64,000 nt of DNA from Amycolatopsis anabasis (GTDB taxonomy: Bacteria; Actinomycetota; Actinomycetes; Mycobacteriales; Pseudonocardiaceae): positions 1-64,000 of the forward strand of contig NZ_VTHK01000003.1 in NCBI RefSeq assembly GCF_009765355.1. The letters are read 5' to 3'. A program made the position numbers and the translations under genes. Position 1 is the first letter of the stretch; each line of letters begins with the position of its first letter. The notes beneath the pieces are model-generated. The model did no database searches, was not told the DNA's origin, and saw only the letters and a program-made list of their open reading frames with translations. Below are positions 62,784 to 64,000 of this stretch, piece after piece.

Positions 62784-62831
62784 GGTCGTGAGCGTTCAGG
62801 CCGGTTAGAACCGGCCGCACCACGCACGACC
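62784..62831. repeat. Palindromic repeat family A, copy 3
   Basis: Flank GGTCGTGAGCGTTCA, core GGCCGGTTAGAACCGGCC, flank GCACCACGCACGACC. Copy 2 of the surrounding duplication lacks it: there GAGTGAC joins CTCAGCC directly. Confidence 0.85.
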
Positions 62832-62905
62832 TCAGCCGCGCGGGGTCCGCCAACCGGTTCAGGTACGCGGCCACGTCCGGGCTGACCCCCCGCGGGCTCG
62901 GGCTA
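62831..62905 (-). pseudogene. Fragment of the adenosyltransferase gene 3' end
   Basis: CTCAGCCGCGCGG matches the first bases after copy 2, then the sequence jumps (about 70 bp missing) to TCCGCCAACCGGTTCAGGTA, which matches positions near 63204-63224 inside the adenosyltransferase gene, with several differences later on. It is a by-product of the duplication, not a gene. Confidence 0.8.
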
Positions 62906-62924
62906 GGCCCCGAAGGGAGTGGCA

Positions 62925-63125
62925 ATGCCGACAGCCGCCGAACTGACCACCGCGGTATGGCGCAAGAGCAGCCGATCCGGCGGAGTATCCGATCAGCAGA
63001 ATTGCGTCGAGGTGGCGTTCGTCGAGCCCGCGGTCGCCGTCCGGGACTCCAAGCGACCCGAGTGCGGCGCGCTGGTCTGCACCGGCACGGCGTGGCGGGC
63101 GTTTCTGCGCAGCGTCGCCGAGTGA
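62925..63125 (+). CDS. DUF397-domain protein, copy 2
   Basis: A 66-aa near-copy of the protein at 62580, differing in a few N-terminal residues (PTAAELTTAV for PATELTTAV) and at GGVSDQQN for GPVSDQQN. An in-frame GTG two codons earlier exists; ATG 62925 corresponds to copy 1. It ends 2 bp before the convergent adenosyltransferase stop. Either copy could serve the regulator. Confidence 0.85.
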   Translation: MPTAAELTTAVWRKSSRSGGVSDQQNCVEVAFVEPAVAVRDSKRPECGALVCTGTAWRAFLRSVAE

Positions 63126-63127
63126 CC

Positions 63128-63685
63128 TCAGCCGCGCGGCGCCCACGGCACGTCCGGAACCCCGGCGACGTGGTTGACATACCGCGCCACCACGAACAGC
63201 AGGTCCGCCAACCGGTTCAGGTAGGCGGGCACGTCCGGGCTGACCCCCTCGGCCTCGGCGCGGGTCAGCGCGGCCACCCGGCGCTCGGCGCGGCGGCACA
63301 CCGCCCGGGCCACGTGCAGCTGCGCCGCGGCCACCGTGCCGCCGGGCAGGATGAAGTTCTTCAGCTCCGGGTTCCGGCCGTCGAGTTCGTCGATCACGGT
63401 TTCCAGGTGGCTGGTCTCGTCACCGGTCAGCCGGGGCACCGAGGCCCCGGATCCGGTGCGCTCGGGCGCCATCAGCTCGCTGCCCACCACGAACAACGTG
63501 TTCTGCACGGTCGCGAGGACCTCGGCCACCTCCGGCGGCAGGTCGCCGGTCGCGGCGAGGCCGATCGCCGCGTTGCACTCGTCGACCGTGCCGATGGCCT
63601 CCATCCGCGCCTCGTCCTTGCCGATGCGCTTGCCACCCCAGATCCCGGTCTCCCCGGTGTCTCCCTTGCGCGTGTAGACCTTCAT
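63128..63685 (-). CDS. pduO: Cob(I)alamin adenosyltransferase, PduO type
   Basis: A 185-aa ATP:cob(I)alamin adenosyltransferase. VYTRKGDTGETGIWGGKRI is the ATP-binding N-terminal signature; FILPGGTVAAAQLHVARAVC and RRAERRVAAL are the conserved C-terminal helices. ATG 63685 is favoured by AGGAAAGG upstream; GTG 63691 is in frame. It makes adenosylcobalamin and its ATG region overlaps the end of the upstream metal-receptor gene. Confidence 0.93.
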   Translation of the reverse strand: MKVYTRKGDTGETGIWGGKRIGKDEARMEAIGTVDECNAAIGLAATGDLPPEVAEVLATVQNTLFVVGSELMAPERTGSGASVPRLTGDETSHLETVIDELDGRNPELKNFILPGGTVAAAQLHVARAVCRRAERRVAALTRAEAEGVSPDVPAYLNRLADLLFVVARYVNHVAGVPDVPWAPRG

Positions 63686-64000
63686 CGGCACCTTTCCTCA
63701 ATCGGCCACAGCTGGCGGCTCAGAACTTGCCGGGCGTCGGTCAGCGACGGGCCGTACCAGGTGAGGCTGCGCCCGTTCACCAGCCGGGCGGCGGCGCCGA
63801 ACTCCTCGGGGCCGTCGTCCGGGCCGAACTCGTACGGTTCGTCGGGCAGCACCACCAGATCCGGGTTCGCCGCCCGGATCTCGTCCAGCGACATGTGCGG
63901 GTACCGGCCCTCGTGTCCCGCGAAAATGTTCTCCACCCCGAGCCGCCGCAGCAGATCGGTGGTGAAGTTGTCCCGCCCGACCACCATCCACGGGTCCCGC
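63682..64000 (-). CDS. Helical-backbone metal receptor, BtuF-like (partial, runs off the window)
   Basis: The last 105 residues of a periplasmic-binding-type protein; the start lies beyond 64000. LLRRLGVENIFAGHEGRYPH, MSLDEIRAANPDLVVLPDEP and the final WPIEERCR fit cobalamin/iron-siderophore helical-backbone receptors. No membrane anchor can be judged. Overlap with the adenosyltransferase gene and the nearby cob genes suggest cobalamin or cobinamide binding (inference). Confidence 0.78.
   Translation of the reverse strand, partial: RDPWMVVGRDNFTTDLLRRLGVENIFAGHEGRYPHMSLDEIRAANPDLVVLPDEPYEFGPDDGPEEFGAAARLVNGRSLTWYGPSLTDARQVLSRQLWPIEERCR

Larger units (their letters stand above)
62561..63126 (+). 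repeat. Tandem duplication of the DUF397 gene unit
   Basis: 62561-62781 and 62906-63126 are near-identical (offset 345 bp), differing mainly in the first codons and in a short stretch near codon 20. Between them lie a family-A palindrome and a scrap of adenosyltransferase coding sequence, so the duplicated unit included the 3' end of the downstream gene. Confidence 0.9.

Overview
The window is high-GC (about 70%) actinobacterial chromosome. Codon usage is strongly G/C-ending, many starts are GTG or TTG, and the gene set is typical of Pseudonocardiaceae; dispersed hairpins and the gene content suggest Amycolatopsis or a close relative (inference, no search run). The backbone resembles, from memory, the M. 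tuberculosis Rv3314c-Rv3339c interval (deoA, cdd, sdhCDAB, dacB1, a YihY-family protein, trpS, icd1) and the matching Streptomyces segment. Accessory genes are interleaved with it.

Layout. 1-8 kb: pyrimidine salvage (deoA, cdd) joined to a nucleoside-type ABC importer (lipoprotein, ATPase, two permeases), with an acyl-CoA-dehydrogenase-like gene inverted between deoA and cdd. 8-11 kb: two secreted carbohydrate-active enzymes. 11.8-15.4 kb: succinate dehydrogenase sdhCDAB with a strong terminator. 15.7-19.4 kb: a B3/4-domain protein and EamA exporter divergent from a MocR regulator, then a RelE-type toxin-antitoxin pair. 19.5-26 kb: D,D-carboxypeptidase, MFS, YihY, an XRE/DUF397 pair, two tiny genes and trpS. 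26-31 kb: secreted trypsin, a truncated regulator, TetR/RibD-like pair, exonuclease III, and a decayed metallo-hydrolase. 31.2-39.5 kb: a complete, tightly overlapped trans-4-hydroxyproline to 2-oxoglutarate operon with transporter and XRE-cupin regulator. 40-42 kb: isocitrate dehydrogenase and a MazF-type toxin-antitoxin pair. 42-53 kb: a PLP decarboxylase, an MFS protein fused to a degenerate thymidylate-kinase domain, chitosanase, a SARP regulator, a phospholipase-D-like protein and small enzymes. 53.5-64 kb: cobalamin synthesis (cobB, cobA divergent from cobG-cobH-cobIJ-cobQ), then an XRE/DUF397 locus with a tandem duplication, a PduO-type adenosyltransferase and the end of a metal-receptor protein.

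Metabolically, sdh and icd feed the TCA cycle, hydroxyproline catabolism enters at 2-oxoglutarate, and the salvage block imports and degrades nucleosides. The most notable observations are a promoter grammar of TANNNT followed by 6-7 nt and then the start codon, shared by at least eleven genes (probable leaderless transcripts, including one shared symmetrical -10 element); a palindromic repeat present in one and absent from the other copy of a tandem duplication; the P-loop-less kinase fusion; a roughly 200-residue unknown domain fused to CobQ; and two small open frames that exactly bridge neighbouring operon genes. No tRNA, rRNA, CRISPR array or insertion sequence was recognised.
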